A stretch of 64,000 nucleotides of DNA from Spirosoma terrae (GCF_010435915.1 NZ_JAAFZH010000015.1:1-64000), one strand, 5' to 3'; shown: positions 44,010 to 53,778, numbered from the stretch's first letter. Program-made: numbers and translations. The notes: a model not told the origin generated them from the sequence alone.

Positions 44010-45362
44010 TTATAGTTCAATAGTGAGCGTATTGGGCTGATTTTTTGCCAGCGTAAATGTTTTCTCAATCGTTTTCTTTCCGACGGTAACTTTCATTGCG
44101 TAGTCGCCATAAAAGCCCCGAAACGTAATGGGTTTACCGTTATTGACCGACGTAGTGAATGCTGTTTTCCATTCTTTATTGATCAGATCATCAAGTGCGG
44201 TGTATGATGGTTTCGGGTTCAGATTTTCGTCGATGAGCCCCGAGTTGAGTTTCCCTTCATTTCCCCAGGCTTTTCCATCCGGCATATTCCACCACGTAAT
44301 GGCCTCCATAGCCGGGTGACTAAAAAACAGCCGATAAAAATTACGGGTAACCAGCGCCTGTTTCTTTCGGCCTTCTTCTGAATCAGACAATACAGGAAAC
44401 GTGATTTCGGAGATATTCAGCGGAATCTTGAACTTGGCTAACTGATCCAGCACCTTCAACACTGATTTGGGGCTAAAATCGCTGGTGGTTCCTTCATAAA
44501 CCGCTTTAGGATCGACCAGATGCGGAAATAAATGAAACTGTAGGCCAATGCCATTCACTTTAGCTCCACGTAACAGCAGGTTTTGGATGAACACGTATAG
44601 ATAGCTGTATTCGCCGTGGAAGTTTTTGTTCAGAAACGTTTCCGGCACTTCGTTGTAAATCAGCCTATTGATTGAATTAAAATTTTTCTCTGCTTCTTTA
44701 AAACCCAGAAATACGTAATCGTCGGGCATGGTAACCTGCATGTGTCGCAGAAACGATTCATTCGCTACGTCCCAATACAGAACGTCGTCTTTATAGCGTT
44801 GGCCAATTACCTCGATTCGCTTTTTAACGAGTGATGTCAGCGAGTCCGGGTTTTTCGGTGCCCAATCCGGCATCGAAGCCGTTGGCGAATCCCAAACCAG
44901 CGTATGCCCTTTCATACGAATGTTATGCTGCTTACAAAACGCGACCACTTTATCGGGCGGAGGACGCCGAAAAATGGGCGGACTATCGGCGGCAAACCGA
45001 TACTGGCCGGGCGTTGGCTCCACATCTTTCCAATAGAACGGGACTGACGCAAAATTGAACACCTTCGTAAACGCGTTTTCGAACTTCCGATTTAGCTCAG
45101 CGCTCGGGTAGCCGTCGAGCATGAAAATATTAGCTCCGAATAAAAAATCATGGCTATTCTGTCGAATGTCGACGGTGGCTTTCTGAATCGGTTTTCCCTG
45201 TTTATCGGTCAATGTCAGTGTGAAATCACCTTTCCGATACGTTTCGATACCCTGCTGAATACGCGATTCGATAGCCGGATCGCTCCACAGCGAATCATAA
45301 CGAGTCGATTGGGCCAGACCTGGTATTGTGATGAGCAGGAAATATAAAATCAGGCAACGCAT
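44010..45362 (-). CDS. GH10 endo-1,4-beta-xylanase (copy 2)
   Basis: 450 residues from the ATG at 45362 (MRCLILYFLLITIPGLAQS). A longer frame upstream has no signal-like start. Catalytic residues are Glu202 (WDVANESFLRHM) and Glu319 (LNISEITFPV), with HTLVWDSP and GIGLQFHLF. Roughly the first 68 residues are about 87% identical to copy 1 and the last 70 are also close, but the catalytic core is nearer 50%. This suggests a duplication followed by diversification of specificity, or gene conversion at the ends. Confidence 0.92.
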   Translation of the reverse strand: MRCLILYFLLITIPGLAQSTRYDSLWSDPAIESRIQQGIETYRKGDFTLTLTDKQGKPIQKATVDIRQNSHDFLFGANIFMLDGYPSAELNRKFENAFTKVFNFASVPFYWKDVEPTPGQYRFAADSPPIFRRPPPDKVVAFCKQHNIRMKGHTLVWDSPTASMPDWAPKNPDSLTSLVKKRIEVIGQRYKDDVLYWDVANESFLRHMQVTMPDDYVFLGFKEAEKNFNSINRLIYNEVPETFLNKNFHGEYSYLYVFIQNLLLRGAKVNGIGLQFHLFPHLVDPKAVYEGTTSDFSPKSVLKVLDQLAKFKIPLNISEITFPVLSDSEEGRKKQALVTRNFYRLFFSHPAMEAITWWNMPDGKAWGNEGKLNSGLIDENLNPKPSYTALDDLINKEWKTAFTTSVNNGKPITFRGFYGDYAMKVTVGKKTIEKTFTLAKNQPNTLTIEL

Positions 45363-45405
45363 AACGTAATGACTTATAGAATTGAGATCGTAGTACGTAA
45401 CAGCT

Positions 45406-46782
45406 TCAATCCAGCACCACCACCTGCGTGCGGGTGCCACTCTTCGGGAACTGTACTTCTTTCTCGTATTTCTTGCCGTTCCGTTGAGTAACCACTTTAT
45501 ATGTACCGTAGAAGCCCTTGTAACTCACCGCATTATTTTTGGGCGAAGTCGTTACGTTGGTGCGCCATTCCTTGTTAATCAAGCGATCGAGTACGTCGAA
45601 AGCAGGCTTTTTAGAGAAGTCGCGGTTCAGCAGCCCACCTTTCCATTTGTCTTCACCGGGCACTACCGATCCGTCTGACCGGATACGTGCCGGAGCCGCT
45701 GTTCCATCGACCAGATTCCACCAGATAATGCCTTCTACTTTCGGATGGCTAAACCACAGTTTGTAATAATTCTCGGTCATCACCGCCTGCATTTCGGGGC
45801 CTTTATCGGTCAACGCCGACACCGTAATTTCGGTAATGTGCAAGGGTAGGTTGAAGTCTGAATACAAGTCGAGCGTATTGAACAACGTAGTGGGCGTCAT
45901 GGCTTTACCTTTCATAATCTGCTCGTATTCGGGCTCGCTGAAGTTGTGAAATTGCAGGCCGATAGCGTTGATCTTGGCGTTACGTAGCAGCAGATTTTCG
46001 AGGAGCAGATAGTCGGCGTTGTATTCGCGCCGGTTGCTACGTCCCCAGATTCCGGTGGTAAAGTTGAGCGTAAATACGTTGCTGTTCGGAAATTGACGCT
46101 CGCTTTCCTTGAAGGCTTTGAAGGCGAAATCTTTGGGCATCAAGACGTCGGGATGGCGGTCGGTTACTTCATTCACTATGTCCCAGATTTGAATATCGTG
46201 ACCGTAACGCTGCCCGATTTCCCCGATCCGCTTGCTGATTTTCTGCTCCATAATTTTCTCGTCTTTCGGCAGCCAGGTCGGAATTGACCAGCGCTGGTTG
46301 TCCCACACGAGCGTATGACCTTTGGGCGTGATGTTGTTCTTTTTGGCAAACTCCAGCACCACGTCGGGAGCCGGACGACGGTAGATATACGGGCTATCTT
46401 TCCCGAAACGCAGTTTCCCCGGTTCAGGCTCCAGTTCGGGCCAGTAGAACGGAATGGTCACGAAATTGAACAGCTTCGTAAAATACTCCTCGAAGAGCGC
46501 ATCTTCTTTCGGATTCTTGAAGCCTTTCACCATGAAGCCATTCGCGCCGAAATAAAAATCGTGGCGGGTTTGGGTCAACGACACCTCTCCCGGCGATATC
46601 GGATTGCCGTCTTTATCGGCAAACTGGACCGTAAAAGCCCCCATCCGATTCTCGCGGATGCCGTCGGCGATACGTTGCTGCACCGCCGGATCGCTCCATT
46701 GATTTTTGTACTCCTCGGAAAGCTGGGCCGACACCTGTAATGTCGATAATGTCAGTAACGTAGCAGTGATAAATTGCTTCAT
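45406..46782 (-). CDS. GH10 endo-1,4-beta-xylanase (copy 3)
   Basis: 458 residues with signal peptide MKQFITATLLTLSTLQVSA. Same layout as copies 1 and 2: N-terminal beta region (FTVQFADKDGNPISPGEVSLTQ), GH10 barrel and C-terminal beta domain (YKGFYGTYKVVTQRNGKKYEKEV). Catalytic residues are in WDIVNEVTDRH and LHITEITVSA. It is the most diverged of the three and the first transcribed. An RDS-type insertion near the end of the barrel (APARIRSDGSVVPGEDKWKG) is absent from copy 1 and may alter product binding. Confidence 0.92.
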   Translation of the reverse strand: MKQFITATLLTLSTLQVSAQLSEEYKNQWSDPAVQQRIADGIRENRMGAFTVQFADKDGNPISPGEVSLTQTRHDFYFGANGFMVKGFKNPKEDALFEEYFTKLFNFVTIPFYWPELEPEPGKLRFGKDSPYIYRRPAPDVVLEFAKKNNITPKGHTLVWDNQRWSIPTWLPKDEKIMEQKISKRIGEIGQRYGHDIQIWDIVNEVTDRHPDVLMPKDFAFKAFKESERQFPNSNVFTLNFTTGIWGRSNRREYNADYLLLENLLLRNAKINAIGLQFHNFSEPEYEQIMKGKAMTPTTLFNTLDLYSDFNLPLHITEITVSALTDKGPEMQAVMTENYYKLWFSHPKVEGIIWWNLVDGTAAPARIRSDGSVVPGEDKWKGGLLNRDFSKKPAFDVLDRLINKEWRTNVTTSPKNNAVSYKGFYGTYKVVTQRNGKKYEKEVQFPKSGTRTQVVVLD

Positions 46783-46863
46783 ATAGTATGCGTAATTCTT
46801 ATGTTGTTTAGCAAATTTTGCTCGTCCGGGATTGCATCGCGGATCATAAAGGTTAATAGTTTA

Positions 46864-46980
46864 CCACCCCCAACCAGAACGCTGGCCCGGCCCCTCCTAA
46901 AACAGGAGGGGCCTAAAAACCTCCGGGCAAAAGCCCCTCCTGTTTTAGGAGGGGCCGGGCCGACGTTCGGTTGGGGGTGG
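46864..46980. repeat. Large GC-rich nested palindrome in the PUL
   Basis: Arms 46864-46912 and 46933-46980 are complementary over about 48 bases apart from one small indel and a few mismatches. They begin CCACCCCCAACC and end CAGGAGGGGC. Each arm contains its own hairpin, CCCCTCCT-AAAAC-AGGAGGGG. It fills the 231-base gap between the GH5/FN3 gene and the GH10 trio. It may be a dispersed REP-like element that also affects message stability. Confidence 0.8.
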
Positions 46981-47013
46981 TCGAACATCCGATTCACATA
47001 TGGCTCTCTAAGC

Positions 47014-48921
47014 TTATTTCGTTGTTTTCAACGCCCCATTGAAGCCAATATGCACCCGCCCGATCCAGGGATACGTATTGTTAGCCTGCGCATTTCCGGT
47101 CACGATTTTTACCGCTACGGTTCCATGCGGGAGCGCTGGAACGGAGTACGTATACTTATCAACGGGATTGTCTTTGTCCTTAGAAATCTGGCTTGGATAC
47201 GCTTCTCTATGGCTTTTCACGACAGCTCCTTCGGGTAGCGGTTTCCAGGCCGATCCATCGGTCGAGTATAGCAAATCGATACTATCTACCTTGTCGCTAA
47301 AGGCGAAAACATCAATCCATTTCAGGGCATCGGCGCTGTATATTAGCTCGCCCGAACCACTTCCGGCGGCTCGTTCGGCCTGAAAAAAATCTTCTTCCGT
47401 TTGCCGGAGTCGCGGCCAGGATTCGGTGCTGATCTCCAGATTTTCGGAGTGCGATTGAGCCAGCGAAAAGTCTTTCAGATTATCCATCACCATCCGACTG
47501 TTGGCCGATAGAGGACCTAGTACGTTCGAAGTGGGCGAAATCCCTGATTCATTTTTACCCTTTACCCGGTAATAATAGACCTTGCCCGGCTCTGCGCTGT
47601 TGTCGGTAAATAAGGGGTAATAGTAGAGGTGATAACTAATATCCAGATCACCACTGATGTTCTGCCACGGCCCTTTTGGCGACGTTGCCCGCTCTACGAC
47701 GTAGTATCTTGCCCCCGGCGAACACCGCCATTTCAACGCGACCGCATCACTACGTATACCTGGATACAGATAAGGCGCATCCGTTGGCGCTGGTAACGCG
47801 GGTTCCCGCTCTCCTCTGATTTTATAGCCGTATGATCGGATCAACATGAGGTTTTCCCGCTCCTTGAAATACTCCCCACTGTCGAATCCGGGCCAGCGAC
47901 TGCCACCCCAGGAATAGGCATGAAACAGCGCATGGCCACCAATGCCACCGATATACTGCGGTTTCATCAGGCTCCAGAGCAATGCTCCAGTTGTACCCGT
48001 ATTGTAAACCTGATCAAGTACGTCTTTGAATCCGTCCAGCTTCTGAAACTCGTCGATAATCATCGGGCGTTTTCCTTTGCATTCGTTCCAGAGTTCGGTT
48101 ACGGTGTTGCGGTAATTAGGATACTGGCGGGTTTTTACGATGTCGATTTTCGGGTTGTTCGTTACTACGTCGTTCACATTATCCTTCATCTGCTGCACAC
48201 CGTTTGCCCGGCGCGGGTCGGCAATCAGCTGATTGGGGGCAATTGTTTTCAGGTAATCGGCCATTTCGGCAATCCAGGCGCTTTTGTTGTTGGGCACTTC
48301 GTTGCCGAATTCCCACGCCATGATTGCCTTATCATTTTTGTAAAGTTGCCCCGTGAACTGATTTTTCCGGTTTGCAACCACACGTAGCAAATCCTTGAAA
48401 CCGTCCTTAACGGCGGGCGTCGTGTAGTAATCGCCACCGCCGTAGAGCTTGCTGAACGATTCGGTAGACCCCCAGAATTTGTTCTCTTTTACCAGACAAA
48501 GGATGACCCTAATTTTGTACTTATTAGCCAATTCCAGCATTTTGTCGATCCGTCGAAAGGCCGTTTCATTGTACGCACGCGGCCCGGTAACCAACGCTTC
48601 AAATTCACCCGTTCCATCTTCAACGGTGATGCCCCAGGTTCGAATCGTGGTAACGCCCATCTGCGCCATGTCCTTGAAATAGGCTTCCATTTCGTAGGAA
48701 AGCTCCATCGGATCATAAATGTAGCCACTGGCTGGATTCGTGTTTTTATAGCCGTCATACTGGCCGGTTATGTTGGGCGTATTCACCGATATAAACCGGA
48801 AAACCTTGTTACCATCTTTAAGCTTATCACCCTCTCTCGTAATAAAATGAGTAAAGGCTTGCCCACTGGCATCGAGGACCAACAGCAAACTAATCAGCAC
48901 ATAGACAAACCTGACGACCAT
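47014..48921 (-). CDS. GH5-like (mannanase-type) enzyme with FN3 domain
   Basis: 635 residues with signal peptide (FVYVLISLLLVLDASGQ). A GH-A barrel is followed by a fibronectin-III domain at about 375-470 (AVALKWRCSPGARYYVVERATSPKGPW ... GKVYYYRVKGKNESGIS) and a C-terminal beta domain. The acid/base is Glu208 (AWEFGNEVP) and the nucleophile Glu291 (MIIDEFQKLDG). The opening FITREGDKLKDGNKVFRFISVNTPNI resembles GH5 mannan endo-hydrolases. First enzyme after SusD; probably exported and may act on the polymer outside. Confidence 0.85.
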   Translation of the reverse strand: MVVRFVYVLISLLLVLDASGQAFTHFITREGDKLKDGNKVFRFISVNTPNITGQYDGYKNTNPASGYIYDPMELSYEMEAYFKDMAQMGVTTIRTWGITVEDGTGEFEALVTGPRAYNETAFRRIDKMLELANKYKIRVILCLVKENKFWGSTESFSKLYGGGDYYTTPAVKDGFKDLLRVVANRKNQFTGQLYKNDKAIMAWEFGNEVPNNKSAWIAEMADYLKTIAPNQLIADPRRANGVQQMKDNVNDVVTNNPKIDIVKTRQYPNYRNTVTELWNECKGKRPMIIDEFQKLDGFKDVLDQVYNTGTTGALLWSLMKPQYIGGIGGHALFHAYSWGGSRWPGFDSGEYFKERENLMLIRSYGYKIRGEREPALPAPTDAPYLYPGIRSDAVALKWRCSPGARYYVVERATSPKGPWQNISGDLDISYHLYYYPLFTDNSAEPGKVYYYRVKGKNESGISPTSNVLGPLSANSRMVMDNLKDFSLAQSHSENLEISTESWPRLRQTEEDFFQAERAAGSGSGELIYSADALKWIDVFAFSDKVDSIDLLYSTDGSAWKPLPEGAVVKSHREAYPSQISKDKDNPVDKYTYSVPALPHGTVAVKIVTGNAQANNTYPWIGRVHIGFNGALKTTK

Positions 48922-48994
48922 TAGGACAAGAGCTTAAATTAAACAGAGAATCGACTGATAATCTCAGAATTACCATTCCAATTGACTATAAAAT

Positions 48995-49022
48995 CAGGTA
49001 GCTAACAAGGGTCAGCTACCTG
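48995..49022 (-). terminator. Weak terminator or attenuator between susD and the enzyme genes
   Basis: CAGGTAGCT / AGCTACCTG is a 9-bp perfect repeat with a ten-base loop, 64 bases after the SusD stop. The minus-strand sequence continues ATTTTATAG, a poor U tract. It could reduce expression of downstream genes relative to susCD. Confidence 0.5.
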
Positions 49023-49085
49023 ACCAACCAACCTATGTAAACGTTTCACGCTGGTCCACGATTAGATCGCGGGCAAGTCTACGAC

Positions 49086-50534
49086 CTAATACCCCGGATT
49101 CTGATCGATGGGCGCCAGAGCCGTGTTGTAGTTCAGTTCAGCGACCGGAATAGGCCAGAACAGATGTTTGTCGGCCACGTCTTTGCCCGTAGCAGCTTTA
49201 ATGATTTCTTTCAGTTTGGGCGTACCCAGGCGCTTCAGGTCGAGCCAGCGTTTGGCCTCGTACTGGGTTTCGTAACCACGCTCTTTCAGCACCAGATCAT
49301 TGAACGTAGTGGCGGTGAAATCAGCCAGTTTAAAATCGACACTGGAGGCCGTTGTTGGATTTTGTCCATACGCCCGACGGTGTACCTGATTGAGTGCATC
49401 GACGGCGGCCTGTGTAGGTCCGTTGCCCGCCCGACTAGCGGCTTCGGCATACAGCAACAGAATATCAGCGTAGCGATAGACCGGAAAATCGTTTCCGGCC
49501 GCTGTTTGGTTGGGAGCCAGCGGGTCCGAAAATTTCTTGCACAGAATGCTGTTTTTACCCAGACCAATGTCCCAGCTATACCAGAACGCACTTTTGCGAA
49601 GGTCTTTAGCATCCCAGTTTTTCATGTTCGGGTTGGTTTCGGTATCGCTGTAGTGCGCGTAGAAGCCTCCTGCCCCGTGTAGTTTTGAGCCGGGATGATG
49701 CGCAAACATCGCCAGATACATCCCTTGATCGTTTTGCCGGGTTTGTTTCAGATACCAGATTTCTTCGGTCGACGTAACAACGGTAGGGCCAAAAATCTTT
49801 GTATCAAACTCGGCCGCCGTTGTCACGGGCACCAGCGAAAACGCGTTGGATTTGATGATTTCGTCGGCTTTGTCGCGGGCTTCGGCGTATTGGTTTCGGG
49901 TGAAATAGACCTCGGCCAGAGCCGCTTTAGCCGCCCATTTCGTAGCCCGGCCAACCTGTGCTCCTTTTTCGGGCAGGGTAGTTTCCGCTTCTTTCAAATC
50001 GTTCACAATCAGTGTGTAGACCTCTTCAGCCGTGTTACGCTTTACATTCGGTTCGCTCAGTTGTGCTTCGGTACGTATCGGTACGCCACCCCAGTTACGA
50101 ACGAGCCAGAAATACGCAAACGCCCGCAGGTATTTGGCTTCTGCTACGTATTTCGCTACGTCGGCCTGACTAATACTTGTGCCTTTCGGCGCGTTCTGAA
50201 TCACCAGATTGGCGTTACGTATGGTCAGGTAAAACAACCGCCAGCCTTCGTCGGTACGCGGAATGTTGGTGCTATTCAGGCCCTGAAAATCGCTCAGCAC
50301 CTGATAACTCCCCCGGCCATAACTGTAATCTGTATACGCTTCGAGCTGAGCACCCAACTGACCAGAAATGCCATTGAGTGCCCGAAGCTGGGCGTAGGCC
50401 GCATTAACGGCGGCTTCAACTTCACTGGCCGTATTGTAGAAGGTCTCTACAGCCACCGCTTTAGGCTTTTCGACCAGTACTTCCTGACAGGAAAACAGAC
50501 CAAGAAGCGGGAGGAAGAATAATATCTTTTTCAT
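49086..50534 (-). CDS. SusD/RagB-family glycan-binding lipoprotein
   Basis: 482 residues from the ATG at 50534. A lipoprotein signal ends at a lipobox (LLGLFSCQE). SusD features include an N-terminal TPR-like helical region (VEAAVNAAYAQLRALNG), the conserved LRAFAYFWLVRNWGGVPI motif and a C-terminal YETQYEAKRWLDLKRLG with AELNYN...QNPGY at the end. SusD proteins lie on the cell surface over the SusC barrel and bind oligosaccharide. It directly follows SusC. The ligand is inferred to be a xylan-derived or mixed hemicellulose oligosaccharide. Confidence 0.94.
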   Translation of the reverse strand: MKKILFFLPLLGLFSCQEVLVEKPKAVAVETFYNTASEVEAAVNAAYAQLRALNGISGQLGAQLEAYTDYSYGRGSYQVLSDFQGLNSTNIPRTDEGWRLFYLTIRNANLVIQNAPKGTSISQADVAKYVAEAKYLRAFAYFWLVRNWGGVPIRTEAQLSEPNVKRNTAEEVYTLIVNDLKEAETTLPEKGAQVGRATKWAAKAALAEVYFTRNQYAEARDKADEIIKSNAFSLVPVTTAAEFDTKIFGPTVVTSTEEIWYLKQTRQNDQGMYLAMFAHHPGSKLHGAGGFYAHYSDTETNPNMKNWDAKDLRKSAFWYSWDIGLGKNSILCKKFSDPLAPNQTAAGNDFPVYRYADILLLYAEAASRAGNGPTQAAVDALNQVHRRAYGQNPTTASSVDFKLADFTATTFNDLVLKERGYETQYEAKRWLDLKRLGTPKLKEIIKAATGKDVADKHLFWPIPVAELNYNTALAPIDQNPGY

Positions 50535-50572
50535 GTGTTGTTTCAATTTTGAATGAGTCGCTGGTGCGATGA

Positions 50573-50633
50573 GTGAATGATAGAATGGTTTTTCGCGTCA
50601 GCTATTCTCACATTCTAGCATTCAATCATTCAC
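50573..50633 (-). other. Stem-loop in the SusC-SusD gap
   Basis: GTGAATGA plus TAGAATG (50573-50587) can pair with CATTCTA ... TCATTCAC (50611-50633), with an eight-base bulge. It lies two bases after the SusC stop and before SusD. It lacks a T run, so processing or stability control is more likely than termination. Confidence 0.45.
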
Positions 50634-50635
50634 AA

Positions 50636-53632
50636 TTAAAATCCAACCCGAATACCAAATGTGACTGCTTTCGACGTAGGATAGCTGTAGTGGTCGATGC
50701 CCTGACCGATGGAGTTAGCGCCCCCCTGCGAGTTTACTTCGGGGTCCCACCAGGAGTATTTCGTTAACGTCAGCAGGTTCTGACCGCTAGCGTAGATCTG
50801 GGCCGTCCGCATCCAGTTTATGTTCAAGGCCTGCAGCGGCAGATCGTAGGCTAACTGAATGGTTCTCAGCCTCAGGTACGAGCCATCTTCCACAAATCGA
50901 TTCGAGTAGTTGTAACTATTGGCGCGGGAAATAACCGGATATTTGGCGTTTGTATTCGTTGGTGTCCAGTGATTCAGATACACTTCACGGGGCATGTTCA
51001 GACCGAAACCGTAGTCGAGTGTGTTGTTGATCGAACTGACATTGACGAGGTTGTTGCCCTGTGTTCCCTGAAAGAACGCCGTCAACGTAAACCCTTTGAA
51101 CGACATGGTTGAATTCAAACCGTAAATAAAGTTGGGGTTCGGATCACCAATAATGGTTTTGTCGAGCTGATTGATCACGTTATCACCGTTCAGGTCTTTG
51201 TACTTCACCCGTCCCTGATCGGTATAACCATCTTCAACATAGCCGTAGAAAACGCTAAGTGGCTGCCCTTCCCGGAGCAGGTTGGCTGCATCGCTGATCA
51301 ACGTAACGCCCACACTTCCACCCAGAATATCGCGGCCACCTTCCAGCTTCACCACCTTCGAGCGGTTGAAAGCGATATTTCCGTTCAGGTCCCATTTAAA
51401 CGCTTTGTCGATCACGCGGGCCGATAGCGCAACTTCCAGCCCTTTGTTCTGAATCTGTCCTACGTTACGTATCGTGCTCGTGAAGCCAAAACCAATTGGT
51501 AACTGCACCGTATTGAGCAGATCGCGGGTATTTTTAACGTAGTAGTCGAGTGTCAGTTGAACGCGGTTATTCAGGAATCCGGCGTCGACACCAACGTTAA
51601 ACTGTTCGGTAGTTTCCCATTTCAGGTTGCCAGGCAGTTGGGTTCCGGGCGCGAACGTATTGTACAACGCATCGTCGAATACGGTTTTTCCGGCCGACAG
51701 ATTATTCAACGTAGCGTAGGCACCAATGGCCTGACTTCCTGTTAAGCCCCAGCTGGCGCGGGCTTTCAAATCAGTCATAAACGTTACGTTCTTCATGAAC
51801 GGCTCTTCCGAAACCCGCCATGCAAAGGCTCCCGATGGGAAATAGCCCCATTTATTGCCTTCGCTGTATTTACTCGAACCATCGGCCCGAATGCTGGCCG
51901 TGAACAGGTACTTATTGTTGAAACTATAATTCACGCGGGCCAGATACGACAGCAGGGTGCTGAACGAGTAACTCGATCCGGGAATGCCCGGCACAGCCGC
52001 CGAGCCCAGATTGGCCGTTTCGGTAATATCGCTCAGAAAGCCTACGCCCGACGCATTGAGTCGTTTGTCCAGAAAATCCTGATACGTAAAGCCAGCTACC
52101 GCTGAGATGCTGTGTTTCTGTGCAATCGTTTTAATATAGCTAATCGTGTTTTCGCTCAGCAGGCTCATTTGCCGAACCGTTCCCACGCTGGCGCTACCCT
52201 GTGAGTTGATAAATTTGGTCGTGGTATACGTATCGGTTTGGTCGTCGTTGTTTTCGATGCCACCCGAAATTTTAATCGCTAAGCCGTCGAATGGCTTGAA
52301 TGTCAGGGCAGCATTGGCCAGCACGCGGTTCGCATCAACGTTATCGGAGAACTGCTCCAGATAATTGAGCGGATTGATCAATACGTTGGAAATGAACGGA
52401 TAAGCCGTTGCCAACACGCGATAGGAACCGTTATCGTTGTAGGGAGTGAGCGTTGGCGGAGCCGAAATAGCCGCCGAAATCAACGTACCGCCCCGGTTGC
52501 CACCACCCGAATTCTGACGGCCCGTGGTGATTTTCGTTAACGTAGCGCCGTAGCTCAGGTTGAATTTCTTGCTAACATCCGTCGAAATATTGGCACGTAG
52601 TGAATATCGGTTGTAATCGCTGCCCCGGATAATACCGTCCTGTTTAAAAATGCTGCCGCCGACCGAAAACCGCGTTTTGTCGTTGCCCCCGCTCACCGTC
52701 AGATTATGGGTTTGCATGGGTGCTTTTTGGAAAACCAGATTTTGCCAGTCGTACCCTTCGCCGAAGCTATTGATTTGATCCTGCGTAAAATACGGCGTCA
52801 CTTTATCGTTGGCAGCCTGTTCGTTGTAGAACGTAGCGTATTCTTTGGCATTCATCAGATCGAGTTTTTTACGGAGCGACTGAATGCTATAGCTACCTTC
52901 ATAATCGACCGTCATTTTGCCCGCTTTACCCTGCTTGGTCGTAATAATAACTACGCCGTTGGCACCACGAGACCCATAAATAGCCGTTGCCGACGCATCT
53001 TTCAGAATTTCGATGGTTTCAATATCGGAGTTGTTCACAATGGTTGGGTTGCTTCCCGAGGTAGGAAAACCATCCACTACGTAGAGCGGCTCGTTACTGC
53101 CCTGAATGGAGTTTGTTCCGCGAATCCGAACGCTGATGCCAGCACCCGGCGCACCGGTGTTTTGTGTCACCTGAACCCCCGGCGCCCGACCCGACAAGGC
53201 CTGCAATACGTTCGTAGCCGGAAACGCATCGATTTCTTTGCCTTTTACCTGCGCCAGCGAACCCGTTAAATCTGATTTACGCACCGTACCATACCCAACC
53301 ACAACTACCTCATCGAGCTGGCGATCATCGGCCACCAGTTCCACATTAATTGTAGATTGTTTTCCAACTGCAATTTCCTGACTTAGAAATCCAACCGAAG
53401 AATATACGAGTGTAGCATTAGCTGGATTAGGAATAGAGATACGGTAGTTTCCTTCTGCATCGGTTGTTGTGCCAACCTGAGTTCCTTTTAGAGAAACCGT
53501 CGTACCGGGAAGAGCCGATTTATCAGTTGCTCCTACTACTTTACCCGATACAACTATGGATTGAGCCCATCCAACCGAGCTGATTACGGCTATCAGGCAA
53601 GCTAATAGCCATTTAAACGTAAGATAGTTCAT
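50636..53632 (-). CDS. SusC/RagA-family TonB-linked outer membrane transporter
   Basis: 998 residues. The signal peptide (LLACLIAVISSVGWAQS) is followed by a CarboxypepD-regulatory domain (SGKVVGATDKSALPGTTVSLKG), the SusC box LDEVVVVGYGTVRKSDLTGS, the plug (NVLQALSGRAPGVQV, SVRIRGTNSIQGSNEPLYVVDG, IETIEILKDASATAIYGSRGANGV) and a 22-strand barrel ending TFGIRVGF. It imports oligosaccharides with TonB energy, paired with the SusD protein. It has no N-terminal STN domain for anti-sigma signalling, which fits control by the adjacent IclR regulator and not by an ECF system. Confidence 0.95.
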   Translation of the reverse strand: MNYLTFKWLLACLIAVISSVGWAQSIVVSGKVVGATDKSALPGTTVSLKGTQVGTTTDAEGNYRISIPNPANATLVYSSVGFLSQEIAVGKQSTINVELVADDRQLDEVVVVGYGTVRKSDLTGSLAQVKGKEIDAFPATNVLQALSGRAPGVQVTQNTGAPGAGISVRIRGTNSIQGSNEPLYVVDGFPTSGSNPTIVNNSDIETIEILKDASATAIYGSRGANGVVIITTKQGKAGKMTVDYEGSYSIQSLRKKLDLMNAKEYATFYNEQAANDKVTPYFTQDQINSFGEGYDWQNLVFQKAPMQTHNLTVSGGNDKTRFSVGGSIFKQDGIIRGSDYNRYSLRANISTDVSKKFNLSYGATLTKITTGRQNSGGGNRGGTLISAAISAPPTLTPYNDNGSYRVLATAYPFISNVLINPLNYLEQFSDNVDANRVLANAALTFKPFDGLAIKISGGIENNDDQTDTYTTTKFINSQGSASVGTVRQMSLLSENTISYIKTIAQKHSISAVAGFTYQDFLDKRLNASGVGFLSDITETANLGSAAVPGIPGSSYSFSTLLSYLARVNYSFNNKYLFTASIRADGSSKYSEGNKWGYFPSGAFAWRVSEEPFMKNVTFMTDLKARASWGLTGSQAIGAYATLNNLSAGKTVFDDALYNTFAPGTQLPGNLKWETTEQFNVGVDAGFLNNRVQLTLDYYVKNTRDLLNTVQLPIGFGFTSTIRNVGQIQNKGLEVALSARVIDKAFKWDLNGNIAFNRSKVVKLEGGRDILGGSVGVTLISDAANLLREGQPLSVFYGYVEDGYTDQGRVKYKDLNGDNVINQLDKTIIGDPNPNFIYGLNSTMSFKGFTLTAFFQGTQGNNLVNVSSINNTLDYGFGLNMPREVYLNHWTPTNTNAKYPVISRANSYNYSNRFVEDGSYLRLRTIQLAYDLPLQALNINWMRTAQIYASGQNLLTLTKYSWWDPEVNSQGGANSIGQGIDHYSYPTSKAVTFGIRVGF

Positions 53633-53659
53633 AAAGGCTTAGGAGATAATTTTTATAAT

Positions 53660-53676
53660 ATAAAATTAAATTTTAT
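53660..53676. promoter_or_regulatory. Palindrome upstream of susC, candidate operator
   Basis: ATAAAATT-A-AATTTTAT is a perfect 17-base palindrome 28-44 bases before the susC start. IclR proteins bind short AT-rich palindromes, and the iclR-type gene is immediately upstream. AT-richness alone could produce it. Confidence 0.3.
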
Positions 53677-53778
53677 TTCATTACAATTGTACGTCTAAAC
53701 ATTGTTTCTCTCCAAATTATTTCCATTTTTTTTATAAATAAGTTTTATATAAGAAAAGTCTTTTACTCGCAAAGACAT

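Noticed and set aside
46774..47238. 154-codon frame across the large palindrome
   Set aside because: Proline- and arginine-rich product of the inverted repeat that runs into the antisense of the GH5/FN3 gene.
49695..50522. 275-codon frame antisense to the SusD gene
   Set aside because: It covers the conserved SusD coding sequence on the other strand and has no recognisable protein features.
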